The position numbers were made by a program, and so were the translations under genes. The notes below the pieces were generated by a model that did not search any database, was not told the origin of the DNA, and saw only the letters and a list, made by a program, of their open reading frames with translations. Positions 43,542 to 51,771 of a DNA stretch of 64,000 nt are shown here, in pieces. This DNA is from Thalassobellus sediminis. Lineage in GTDB: Bacteria; Bacteroidota; Bacteroidia; Flavobacteriales; Flavobacteriaceae. The stretch's first letter is position 1; each line of letters opens with the position of its first letter. The DNA lies in contig NZ_JBISCD010000040.1 in the NCBI RefSeq assembly GCF_044386045.1, forward strand, positions 682,001 to 746,000, read 5' to 3'.

Positions 43542-43681
43542 TTCGTTTAACGGTCTCGGCTATGAGTAGTTGCTTGGTTTAACACTTAATTTTTCAAGTA
43601 CACACCAAGCTGAAAATCCGTGAGGATTTTCAGAAGTAGGTGAGAACAAGAAATTACTTATAGCCATTGTTAACACACGTT
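43542..43681. repeat. Large imperfect palindrome, attC-like repeat element
   Basis: Left arm GGCTATGAGTAGTTGCTTG (43558-43576) and right arm CAAGAAATTACTTATAGCC (43647-43665) are inverted copies with 16 of 19 matches. Inside is a perfect hairpin CTGAAAATCC / GGATTTTCAG (43610-43619, 43624-43633; loop GTGA). The outer ends carry GTTTAAC (43545-43551, fits RYYYAAC) and GTTAAC. Size and layout resemble an integron attC site, and it directly follows the 3' end of the minus-strand gene at 43685, as in a gene cassette. No integrase is in the window. Confidence 0.55.
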
Positions 43682-43684
43682 ATT

Positions 43685-45958
43685 TTAAGGTATATACTCA
43701 TAAAAGTCAAAGACCCCTGAACCTCCACTTAAATTTCTTCCTCCGCCAACATAAGCTTTCCCATTAAATACAAAGGTAAAGTGTCCTCCTCTTGCTATAT
43801 GACCAACATTTTCACTTCTAGTCCAGTTATTAGAAGAAAGGTTGTATAACCAACTGTCTGTTGTATTACTTCCCCCAATAGGTCCACCTCCCGTAATGTA
43901 TCCAATTCCATTTAGTGAAAAACCAGCAGTAATATTTCTCGCATCAGGAAAATCAGCTATTTGACTCCACGAATTAGAATTTGGATTATATACCCAACAA
44001 TCAATATCTCCTGTGTTAAAACCTCCATTGCAAACATACGATAACCCGTTAATGACAAAGACACCAGTGTTTCTTCTTGCATCAAAATCTCCTAAAGGAA
44101 CATCTTCAATTTGTAACCAAGTATCAGAAGCAGGTGAATACTTGTAAAAATCAAGTTTGATTGGGGCAGTTCCTAAACCAACATAAATTTCTCCATCTAT
44201 TGAAAAATGTGTGCATCCATGTCTATCTTCTCCAATAAAATTAGCTTTCTGAGACCAATTGTTTGTTTGTGGATTATATTGCCAAAAATCATATTGACTT
44301 TCAGGTAAATAAACATAAATATTCTCACCATCAGAATCAACAATTGCTCCTCCACCATTATAAAGCCCAATATTTGAAGGTAATTGGATTTGTTCCCAAG
44401 AAAAATCTTCAATATTTAATTTCCATAAATAAATTTCCTCGTTATTGAAATTCTTATTTCTTGAAAGGACATACGGAGTATTATTAGCTATCACTGCATT
44501 ATTAAAATTTGTTCCATAATATTCAAATGGTAAATTATCTGATACCATTACCCATTTATCCAAAATATTAAGGTCAACTTCGTATTCTACGATTAAGTCT
44601 AAAATTTGAATTTTTACTATAGCTTTTCTTCTAGGAAAAGGGCCTAGAGGTATTTTGGTGTCAAGACTTTCCGTATTTCCAGATATAAGGTTAACCTCTA
44701 TGTCTTCTATAGTAATGCTATTTCTGTCTAAGATAGGATGAAAATAAGCTCCTTGAATTGTAATATCCTGATTTGCATAAACATCTTGTGGTACAAAATT
44801 AATTTCAGGCGGAATTAATTGAAAGTTTTCATTAAATATAACTTCTTGAAGTTGAGCTACAACTTTGATTTGTTCTGAACTACTTTCTAAATCGTCTGGA
44901 ACGGTTACTACTAAAGTGTTTTTATCAGCGTAGGTGATAGTTGCTTCAGTGTTCCCAAAATAGACTTTGTTTCTTGATATTTTGAAATCAAAATTATTCC
45001 CAGTGATTGTTATTTCATCCCTGAAAGTTGCATTTAAGGGAGAGATAGAGTTTATTTCAGGTGCAGATAATTGAAACGAAGTGTTATACGTTACCTCTTG
45101 TAATTGTGAATTCAACTTAATTGATTCTGTAGGACTTTCAATGTTTTCTGGCACTATGATTTGTATAGTTTCCCTATTTGATTCAATTACTGTTGATTGA
45201 ATATTACCAAAAAAGACATCATTTCTTGAGTTAACAATATCAAAATGATTTCCATTAATTGATAAAGTATCGCCAATTACACCAATAATTGGATTAATAG
45301 TTTCTATTGTTGGCTCGAATAAAGTAAAAGAAGAATATGAATCAGCTCTATTGTCTATTCTTACTCTTACATCATTAATTATAGAATTAATATTTACAGG
45401 AACTTTACATTTAATAATTGTATCGTTTAAAGTGATAATTTGACTATTTATGTTTGAAAAATCTACAAATGTTTGATGATTATCATCTTTGAAAAATTTT
45501 CCGTGTATCTCTAAAGTATCAGCTATATGACCAAAATCATTTGAAATAGAATTTATTTCGGGTGCAACGCTACCATCTGATATAAAACTCTTAATATCCC
45601 CATAAAACGATACTCCAGAAGATTTTACAAATGCTTTGTAAAAGTATTTTGTGTTTTCTTCAATTCCATTAGCAAGAAAATATTCTATTTCATTATTTGA
45701 ACTTAATTCTGAATTGAGTTTAATTTCATTGTTGAACAGACTATCTAATGAGTATTCAAATCCTATTTCGGAAATAGTGTTTCCATTAGATTCATAGCTT
45801 CCTATAAGTTTAACGCCTCCATTAGTACCTATTGTAGCGTTAATAGTTAATACTTCAGGTTCCATAATTTGAGGTTCACTTTTTTCGTCATTAGAACTAC
45901 AGGAAATAAGGATGCTTAATAAGATTAAAATTGTAAATAGATATTTGTATTTGTTCAT
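43685..45958 (-). CDS. Kelch-repeat lipoprotein with fibronectin-like and IPT/TIG domains
   Basis: 757 residues. Lipoprotein signal LLSILISC (Cys about 20). A fibronectin/SusE-like domain (about 35-130) is followed by three or four IPT/TIG domains (about 132-455; repeated as PEINSISP, DEITITGNNFD, NKVYFGN, VVTVPDDLESS) and a C-terminal kelch propeller (about 470-757; units such as YNPQTNNWSQKANF, YNPNSNSWSQIADFPDARN, YVGGGRNLSGG). A surface binding role is likely; no enzyme motif is seen. The gene stands alone in a different orientation from its left neighbour, with an attC-like palindrome at its 3' end, so it may be an acquired cassette. Confidence 0.85.
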   Translation of the reverse strand: MNKYKYLFTILILLSILISCSSNDEKSEPQIMEPEVLTINATIGTNGGVKLIGSYESNGNTISEIGFEYSLDSLFNNEIKLNSELSSNNEIEYFLANGIEENTKYFYKAFVKSSGVSFYGDIKSFISDGSVAPEINSISNDFGHIADTLEIHGKFFKDDNHQTFVDFSNINSQIITLNDTIIKCKVPVNINSIINDVRVRIDNRADSYSSFTLFEPTIETINPIIGVIGDTLSINGNHFDIVNSRNDVFFGNIQSTVIESNRETIQIIVPENIESPTESIKLNSQLQEVTYNTSFQLSAPEINSISPLNATFRDEITITGNNFDFKISRNKVYFGNTEATITYADKNTLVVTVPDDLESSSEQIKVVAQLQEVIFNENFQLIPPEINFVPQDVYANQDITIQGAYFHPILDRNSITIEDIEVNLISGNTESLDTKIPLGPFPRRKAIVKIQILDLIVEYEVDLNILDKWVMVSDNLPFEYYGTNFNNAVIANNTPYVLSRNKNFNNEEIYLWKLNIEDFSWEQIQLPSNIGLYNGGGAIVDSDGENIYVYLPESQYDFWQYNPQTNNWSQKANFIGEDRHGCTHFSIDGEIYVGLGTAPIKLDFYKYSPASDTWLQIEDVPLGDFDARRNTGVFVINGLSYVCNGGFNTGDIDCWVYNPNSNSWSQIADFPDARNITAGFSLNGIGYITGGGPIGGSNTTDSWLYNLSSNNWTRSENVGHIARGGHFTFVFNGKAYVGGGRNLSGGSGVFDFYEYIP

Positions 45959-46071
45959 AGTTTTATTTTATGTGGTAACTACGTTGATATGAAATAGTTT
46001 TAATGTTTTAAATCTAATGTTAAACGAATTTAGCTATTTTTTCTGACAAAGTAAATAGCGATCAACAAAAA

Positions 46072-46098
46072 ACCTCTCCATATTTCTATGAAGAGGCT
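46072..46098 (-). terminator. Intrinsic terminator of gltX
   Basis: Read on the minus strand, GCCTCTTCATA and TATGGAGAGGT pair around GAAA, followed by a T-run. Confidence 0.85.
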
Positions 46099-46128
46099 TT
46101 GTAATTTATACTATACTTTTGGTTATAA

Positions 46129-47640
46129 TTACAGCGTTTTTACAATATTCTCAATACGTTTAATTGTTTCATTTTTACCAATCATGTACATAATATCAAA
46201 CACATCGGGACCTTGTAAGGCACCTACCAAAGCTAAACGTAAAGGCATCATAACTTTTCCAAAGCTAATTTCGTTGGAAGTTATCCAACCTTTAATTTCG
46301 GTTTGAAGGTTTTCTACAGTAAAATCTTCAATAGTATTTACAATAGAAATAACTTGATCCATAATAACATCAGTACCTTCTTTAAGGGCTTTTTTAGAAG
46401 CCTTTTCATCATACGATGTTGGAGCCGTAAAAAAGAAATGACTTAAGTTCCAAAAGTCAGATACAAAAGTGGCACGTTCTTTTATTAAGCCAATAACTAA
46501 AGCTATGTATTCAACATCAATTTCAGAGAGTTCTGCTTGGCTATTTTTAAAAGTTTGAGCTAAATCCTCATTGTATTGCTCTTGCATATAATGGTGGTTA
46601 AACCATTTAATTTTATCAGGATCGAAACGTGCACCCGATTTGTTTACTTTCTTTAAATCGAAAGCTTCAATTAGCTCATCAAGATTAAAAATTTCTTGTT
46701 CCGTTCCAGGGTTCCATCCTAAAAATGCTAAGAAATTAACCATGGCATCGGCAAAATAACCATCTTCTTTATAACCTCTAGAAACTTCGTTTGTTTTAGG
46801 GTCTGTCCATTGTAATGGAAAAACAGGGAACCCTAATTTGTCGCCATCACGTTTGCTTAGTTTCCCTTTTCCTGTAGGTTTTAAAATAAGCGGTAAATGT
46901 GCAAATTCTGGAGCTTCCCAACCAAATGCTTTGTATAATTGATAGTGTAATGCTAAAGACGGTAACCATTCTTCACCACGAATAACATGCGAAATTTCCA
47001 TTAAATGATCATCAACAATATTTGCTAAATGGTAGGTTGGCATACCATCACTTTTAAACAATACTTTATCATCTAAAATATTTGTATCAATTTTAATATC
47101 TCCACGAATAATATCGGTTAAGTGCAAGGTTTCGTCTTGCGGACTCTTAAAACGAATTACATAATCATCACCAGCATCTAATTTAGCTTGTACTTCTTCC
47201 GCGCTAAGCGATAAAGAATTACTCAATTTTAAGCGGTTATGCCAATTGTAGATAAATGTTTTTCCTTTTGTTTCGTGGTCTTTTCTGTGAAAATCTAAAG
47301 TTTCAGCAGTATCAAACGCATAGTAAGCGTTACCCGAAGCAATCAATTCATCGGCGTAAGCCTTATATAAATCTTTACGTTCGCTTTGTCTGTATGGTCC
47401 AAATTTCTCATTTTTTCCTGGGCCTTCATCAAAAGGCATGTTACACCAATTTAAAGCATCAATAATATATTGTTCGGCACCTTCAACATAACGATTTTGG
47501 TCGGTATCTTCTATTCTTAAAATAAAAGTTCCGTTATGTTTTTTAGCGAATAAATAATTGAATAACGCTGTACGAACACCCCCTATATGAAGAGGTCCTG
47601 TTGGGCTTGGTGCAAAACGCACACGAACATTTTTAGTCAT
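46129..47640 (-). CDS. gltX: Glutamyl-tRNA synthetase
   Basis: 503 residues from the ATG at 47638-47640. A longer reading starts at 47661, but the -7 promoter element at 47659-47666 overlaps it, so the shorter start is preferred and puts VRVRFAPSPTGPLHIGG at the N-terminus as in the family. HIGG replaces HIGH (18-21), and KLSKRDGD (about residue 262) is the KMSKS loop. The C-terminal helical part binds the anticodon. It charges tRNA-Glu for translation and supplies precursor for tetrapyrroles. Confidence 0.97.
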   Translation of the reverse strand: MTKNVRVRFAPSPTGPLHIGGVRTALFNYLFAKKHNGTFILRIEDTDQNRYVEGAEQYIIDALNWCNMPFDEGPGKNEKFGPYRQSERKDLYKAYADELIASGNAYYAFDTAETLDFHRKDHETKGKTFIYNWHNRLKLSNSLSLSAEEVQAKLDAGDDYVIRFKSPQDETLHLTDIIRGDIKIDTNILDDKVLFKSDGMPTYHLANIVDDHLMEISHVIRGEEWLPSLALHYQLYKAFGWEAPEFAHLPLILKPTGKGKLSKRDGDKLGFPVFPLQWTDPKTNEVSRGYKEDGYFADAMVNFLAFLGWNPGTEQEIFNLDELIEAFDLKKVNKSGARFDPDKIKWFNHHYMQEQYNEDLAQTFKNSQAELSEIDVEYIALVIGLIKERATFVSDFWNLSHFFFTAPTSYDEKASKKALKEGTDVIMDQVISIVNTIEDFTVENLQTEIKGWITSNEISFGKVMMPLRLALVGALQGPDVFDIMYMIGKNETIKRIENIVKTL

Positions 47641-47658
47641 GTTTTTGTAAATTTGTTG

Positions 47659-47666
47659 CAAAGATA
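47659..47666 (-). promoter_or_regulatory. -7 element of the gltX promoter
   Basis: TATCTTTG on the minus strand matches TAnnTTTG, 18 bp before the chosen start. It decides against the upstream ATG. Confidence 0.55.
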
Positions 47667-47830
47667 TGTATTAAGACAGAAGACCGAAACTAGAAGTCGT
47701 AAGTTTTTGCTTTTTATTAAGCATAATCCTTAATTAACACACAATTATAAATCTTGTAAAAAATAAAATTGTAGTTTAGTCTATTAAATTAGTTTTTTCA
47801 TTTCTCTGAAGGCGGAAATTTACCCAAATC

Positions 47831-50800
47831 ATGAATAATTTCGAAAACATACAAAGTAAGTTAGAAGCATTTATTAGGCGTTACTATACTAATGAATTGT
47901 TTAAAGGCGCTATTTTGTTTTTTGCCATTGGCTTACTATATTTTCTTTTCACTTTATTTATCGAGCATGTTTTATGGCTAAATACAACGGCGAGAACCAT
48001 TTTATTTTGGCTATTTATTATTGTAGAATTTGGTTTGCTTGTTAAGTTTATCTTTTTTCCGTTAGCCAAATTATTTAAACTTCAAAAAGGAATAAATTAT
48101 AAAGATGCTTCTAAAATTATTGGTTTACATTTTCCTGAAGTAAGCGATAAATTATTAAATGTCCTTCAGCTAAATGAAAATGAAACGAAGTCGGAATTAT
48201 TATTGGCTAGTATCGAACAGAAATCTTTAGAGTTAAATCCAATTCCTTTTAAACTGGCTATTAATTTTAAGAAAAATCTTAGCTATTTTAAGTACGCCAT
48301 TATACCTGTTTTAATTTTATTGATAACGTTTTTAACAGGAAATTCTAATTGGTTTAGCAATAGTTACGAACGTGTGGTGCATTACAAAACGGCTTACGAA
48401 CCGCCAGCACCGTTTCAGTTTTTTGTAATTAATGATGATTTAAATGCAATTGAAAATAAAGATTTTAAGCTGATAGTAAAAGTAGCAGGTGAGGTAATGC
48501 CTGAATCTGCTCAAATAGTTTATAATAACGAAACTTACTTTTTGCAACAGAAAAGTATTGGCGAATTTGAATATGTGTTTTCGCAACCTAAAACGAATAT
48601 TCAGTTTGAATTAACTGCAAATAATATAACCTCTAAACCTTATACGCTTAGTGTCGTAGAAGTGCCTTCTTTGTTAAGTTTCGAAATGGTTTTAGATTAC
48701 CCTAATTATACCAAAAAGAAAGACGCCGTTTTAAAAAGCACGGGTAACGCTGTTGTTCCTGAAGGCACTAAAATTACTTGGCAACTTAAAACAAAAGCAA
48801 CTGATGAGGTTAATTTGTTTGCCAAAGATACTATTGGTTTTAATGCAGATAAACTAGGTGTTTTTGAAGCTAAGAAACAAGTTTTTAATAATTACGATTA
48901 TACCTTAAGCACGAGCAATAAAAATTTAAAAAACTATGAAAATTTAGATTTTAATATTGATGTTATAAAGGATGAATATCCTGAGATTAAGATTAAAGTA
49001 GAAAAGGATACTTTAGACTTGCAAACCTTATATTTTTACGGGCAAATAAGTGACGATTATGGTTTTAGTAAACTACAATTGGTTTATTATCCGTCTGATA
49101 ATGAGAGTGATAAATCGTTTAAAACTTTAGATTTCTCCAATTCTAATATTTCAGATTTTATTACAGCCTTTCCTAATAATTTAGAGATTGAAGCTGGAAT
49201 TCCTTATAGTTTATACTTTCAAGTATTTGATAATGATTTAGTTAACGATCGTAAAAGTGTAAAAAGTAATGCGTTTAATTACAGAAAACGAACCAAAAAT
49301 GAAGAAGCTGAAAAGAATTTGAAACAGCAAAGCGAGTCTATTAAAGATTTGAATAAGTCTTTAAAGAAATTTGAAGAACAAGATAAAAAGTTAGAAGAGT
49401 TAACAAAAACTAGTAAAGAGAAATCTACTTTAAATTTTAACGATAAAAAGAAATTAGAATCATTTTTCAAGCGTCAAAAAGAGCAAGACGAAATGATGAA
49501 AAGTTTCAATAAAAAACTTAAAAATAATTTAGAAGAATTTCAAAAAGAGAATCAAAAGGACGATCAATTTAAAGAAGATCTAAAAGAACGATTAAAAGAG
49601 AATGAAGAGAAACTTCAAAAAGACGAAAAACTTTTAGAGGAACTTGAAAAACTCCATGAGAAAATAGGGAAGGAAGAATTAGTAAAAAAGTTAGATGAAC
49701 TTGCTAAACAGAATAAAAATAAAAAGCGAAGTTTAGAACAGTTATTAGAATTAACAAAACGTTTTTACGTAGAAAAGAAACTAGAAAAACTTAAGGATGA
49801 TTTAGAGAAATTAGCTGACGAACAAGAAAAACTTTCTAATAAATCTGATGAAGAAAATACTAAAGAAAATCAAGATGAATTAAATAATGCTTTTGAAGAT
49901 TTTAAAAAGCAAATTGAAGATTTAGAAAAAGACAGCAAGGAATTAAAAAAGCCCATCGATATTCCAAGAGATAAATTAGACGAAAAAGAAATTGATGGCG
50001 AGCAAAAAAAGGCTTCCGAATCCTTAGAAAAAAATGAGGAAGAAAAACAAGCTCAAGATGCTAATCAAGATCAGTCCAAAGAAAGTTTACAAAACGCTAA
50101 AAAAAGCCAGAAGAAAGCCGCTCAAAAAATGAAAAAAATGAGTGCAAAAATGTCTAGTTCTATGCAAGCAAGTGGAGGAGAGCAAATGCAAGAAGATATG
50201 GAGATGTTGCGACAGGTTCTAGATAATTTGGTGCTTTTTTCTTTTGATCAAGAAATGCTCATGAATCAGTTTAAATCGGTTGATGTTAACCATAATAAAT
50301 TTTCATCGTATTTAATAAAACAAAATGAGTTAAAAGAGCATTTTGAGCATGTTGATGATAGCTTGTTTGCGTTGTCTTTAAGACAGCCAAAAATTTCAGA
50401 AAAAGTAAATAATGAAATCACTGAGGTTTTCTATAATATAGATAAATCATTAAATCTTTTAGCCGAGAATCAATTGTATCAAGGTGTTTCTAGTCAGCAA
50501 TTTGTTATAACTGCAGCTAATAATTTGGCCGATTATTTAAGTGATGTTCTAGATAATATGCAAGAAAGTATGAGTATGTCTGCTGGTAAAGGAGGAGAAG
50601 GAGACATGCAGCTTCCAGATATTATTATGAGTCAAGAACAGCTTAATGAAATGATGAAGGAAGGCATGAAAAAAGAAGAGCAAGGAAAACCAAAAGAGGG
50701 TAAAGGAGAGAAAGATGGAGATAAAGAAGGAAAGAAAAAAGGTGATGGTAAAGGTGAGGAAGGAGAAGATGGTAAAAGTACTGGTGGAGAAGGGGAAGGA

Positions 50801-51238
50801 TCTAATGAGGGTATGAGTGGTGAATTATATAAAATTTATCAGCAACAACAAGAATTAAGAAATGCATTAGCAAAGAGATTAGCAAAAGAAGGCAAAGATG
50901 GAATGGGTAAATCCGGAAATGGTAAAGATTTATTGCAAAAAATGGAAGAGGTGGAGCTTGATTTGTTAAATAAAGGTTTCACTAATGAAACACTTCAAAA
51001 AATGATGGAGTTAAAGCATCAATTATTAAAAATGGAGAATGCTGCTTTTGAGCAAGGTGAAGATGATAAAATGGAATCTGAAACTAATATAAATGAGTTT
51101 AATAACAATTCTAATAATCAAATTCCAACAGCTAAACAATATTTCCAAACTACTGAAATATTGAATAGACAAGCATTACCTTTGCAGCAAGTTTATAAAA
51201 AGAAAGTGCAAGAATATTTTAAGCAAGCAAATGATTAG
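47831..51238 (+). CDS. DUF4175 family membrane protein with long coiled coil
   Basis: 1135 residues. Three membrane helices near the N-terminus (about 26-46, 54-74, 153-173) flank a cytoplasmic segment with YKDASKIIGLHFPEVSDKLLN. A periplasmic beta region (about 180-480) follows, then a very Lys/Glu-rich coiled coil (about 485-770), a Met/Gln-rich helical part, and a Gly/Lys/Glu low-complexity stretch (about 935-1000). This is the DUF4175 layout known from Bacteroidota; function unknown. It overlaps ybeY by 8 bp, so the two are translationally coupled. Confidence 0.85.
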   Translation: MNNFENIQSKLEAFIRRYYTNELFKGAILFFAIGLLYFLFTLFIEHVLWLNTTARTILFWLFIIVEFGLLVKFIFFPLAKLFKLQKGINYKDASKIIGLHFPEVSDKLLNVLQLNENETKSELLLASIEQKSLELNPIPFKLAINFKKNLSYFKYAIIPVLILLITFLTGNSNWFSNSYERVVHYKTAYEPPAPFQFFVINDDLNAIENKDFKLIVKVAGEVMPESAQIVYNNETYFLQQKSIGEFEYVFSQPKTNIQFELTANNITSKPYTLSVVEVPSLLSFEMVLDYPNYTKKKDAVLKSTGNAVVPEGTKITWQLKTKATDEVNLFAKDTIGFNADKLGVFEAKKQVFNNYDYTLSTSNKNLKNYENLDFNIDVIKDEYPEIKIKVEKDTLDLQTLYFYGQISDDYGFSKLQLVYYPSDNESDKSFKTLDFSNSNISDFITAFPNNLEIEAGIPYSLYFQVFDNDLVNDRKSVKSNAFNYRKRTKNEEAEKNLKQQSESIKDLNKSLKKFEEQDKKLEELTKTSKEKSTLNFNDKKKLESFFKRQKEQDEMMKSFNKKLKNNLEEFQKENQKDDQFKEDLKERLKENEEKLQKDEKLLEELEKLHEKIGKEELVKKLDELAKQNKNKKRSLEQLLELTKRFYVEKKLEKLKDDLEKLADEQEKLSNKSDEENTKENQDELNNAFEDFKKQIEDLEKDSKELKKPIDIPRDKLDEKEIDGEQKKASESLEKNEEEKQAQDANQDQSKESLQNAKKSQKKAAQKMKKMSAKMSSSMQASGGEQMQEDMEMLRQVLDNLVLFSFDQEMLMNQFKSVDVNHNKFSSYLIKQNELKEHFEHVDDSLFALSLRQPKISEKVNNEITEVFYNIDKSLNLLAENQLYQGVSSQQFVITAANNLADYLSDVLDNMQESMSMSAGKGGEGDMQLPDIIMSQEQLNEMMKEGMKKEEQGKPKEGKGEKDGDKEGKKKGDGKGEEGEDGKSTGGEGEGSNEGMSGELYKIYQQQQELRNALAKRLAKEGKDGMGKSGNGKDLLQKMEEVELDLLNKGFTNETLQKMMELKHQLLKMENAAFEQGEDDKMESETNINEFNNNSNNQIPTAKQYFQTTEILNRQALPLQQVYKKKVQEYFKQAND

Positions 51239-51641
51239 TTTTAATTACGAAACAGATTTTATATTAGAAGATGAGTCTGTTATTTCTTCATGGATTTCAA
51301 ATACTATTTCATCAGAATCACACAAACTTGAAGAAATCAATTATGTGTTCTGTGATGATGATTATCTTCATAAATTAAATGTAGAGTTTTTGAGTCATGA
51401 TACATTAACAGATATTATTAGCTTCGATTATTCTATGGGAAAATTAATACAGGGCGATATTTTTATTTCAGTAGAAAGAGTTGCCGATAATGCTAAAGAT
51501 TTTAATGTGTCTTTTACTGATGAATTGAAGCGCGTTATTATACACGGAGTACTTCATTATTGTGGTTATAAAGATAAAACGGATGAAGAGGCTAAGGTGA
51601 TGCGTGAAAAGGAAAACCACTACCTAAGTCAGTTGGTTTAG
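51231..51641 (+). CDS. ybeY: Endoribonuclease YbeY (rRNA maturation factor)
   Basis: 136 residues. FLSHDTLTDIISFDYS and GDIFISVERV are family segments, and the metal site reads HGVLHYCGYKDKTDEEAKVM. The first two histidines of HxxxHxxxxxH are present, but the third is replaced in the GYKDKT segment. I believe Bacteroidota YbeY commonly vary here. The enzyme processes 16S rRNA 3' ends and supports ribosome quality control in the cytoplasm. The start codon overlaps the end of the DUF4175 gene. Confidence 0.92.
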   Translation: MISFNYETDFILEDESVISSWISNTISSESHKLEEINYVFCDDDYLHKLNVEFLSHDTLTDIISFDYSMGKLIQGDIFISVERVADNAKDFNVSFTDELKRVIIHGVLHYCGYKDKTDEEAKVMREKENHYLSQLV

Positions 51642-51683
51642 TATTCAATAAACAACGTATATTTGCAAACAAAATTAGTAATA

Positions 51684-51699
51684 TGTTCCACGTGGAACA
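51684..51699. promoter_or_regulatory. parS: parS site (ParB binding), upstream of mnmG
   Basis: TGTTCCACGTGGAACA is a perfect 16-bp palindrome that fits the bacterial parS consensus TGTTnCACGTGnAACA. It lies between ybeY and mnmG. A second copy lies after mnmG. Confidence 0.88.
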
Positions 51700-51723
51700 T
51701 GTTAAATTGAAATTTAAATGTAA

Positions 51724-51743
51724 CGTTGAGCACAGTCGAAACG
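51724..51743. repeat. Short dispersed-type repeat between parS and mnmG
   Basis: CGTTGAGCACAGTCGAAACG (51724-51743) has the form of the TTCGACTGnGCTCAA short palindromic repeats that I recall as common in flavobacterial intergenic DNA. Only one copy is seen in this window. Confidence 0.35.
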
Positions 51744-51771
51744 TCTTTGAAATATAAAAAATAGAGTACTT

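Noticed and set aside
43542..46128. An insertion sequence or transposon around the kelch/IPT gene
   Set aside because: No transposase, integrase or target-site duplication is visible. Only the palindromic element supports mobility.
46088..46306. Plus-strand 72-codon frame over the 3' end of gltX
   Set aside because: Antisense to gltX and overlapping its terminator.
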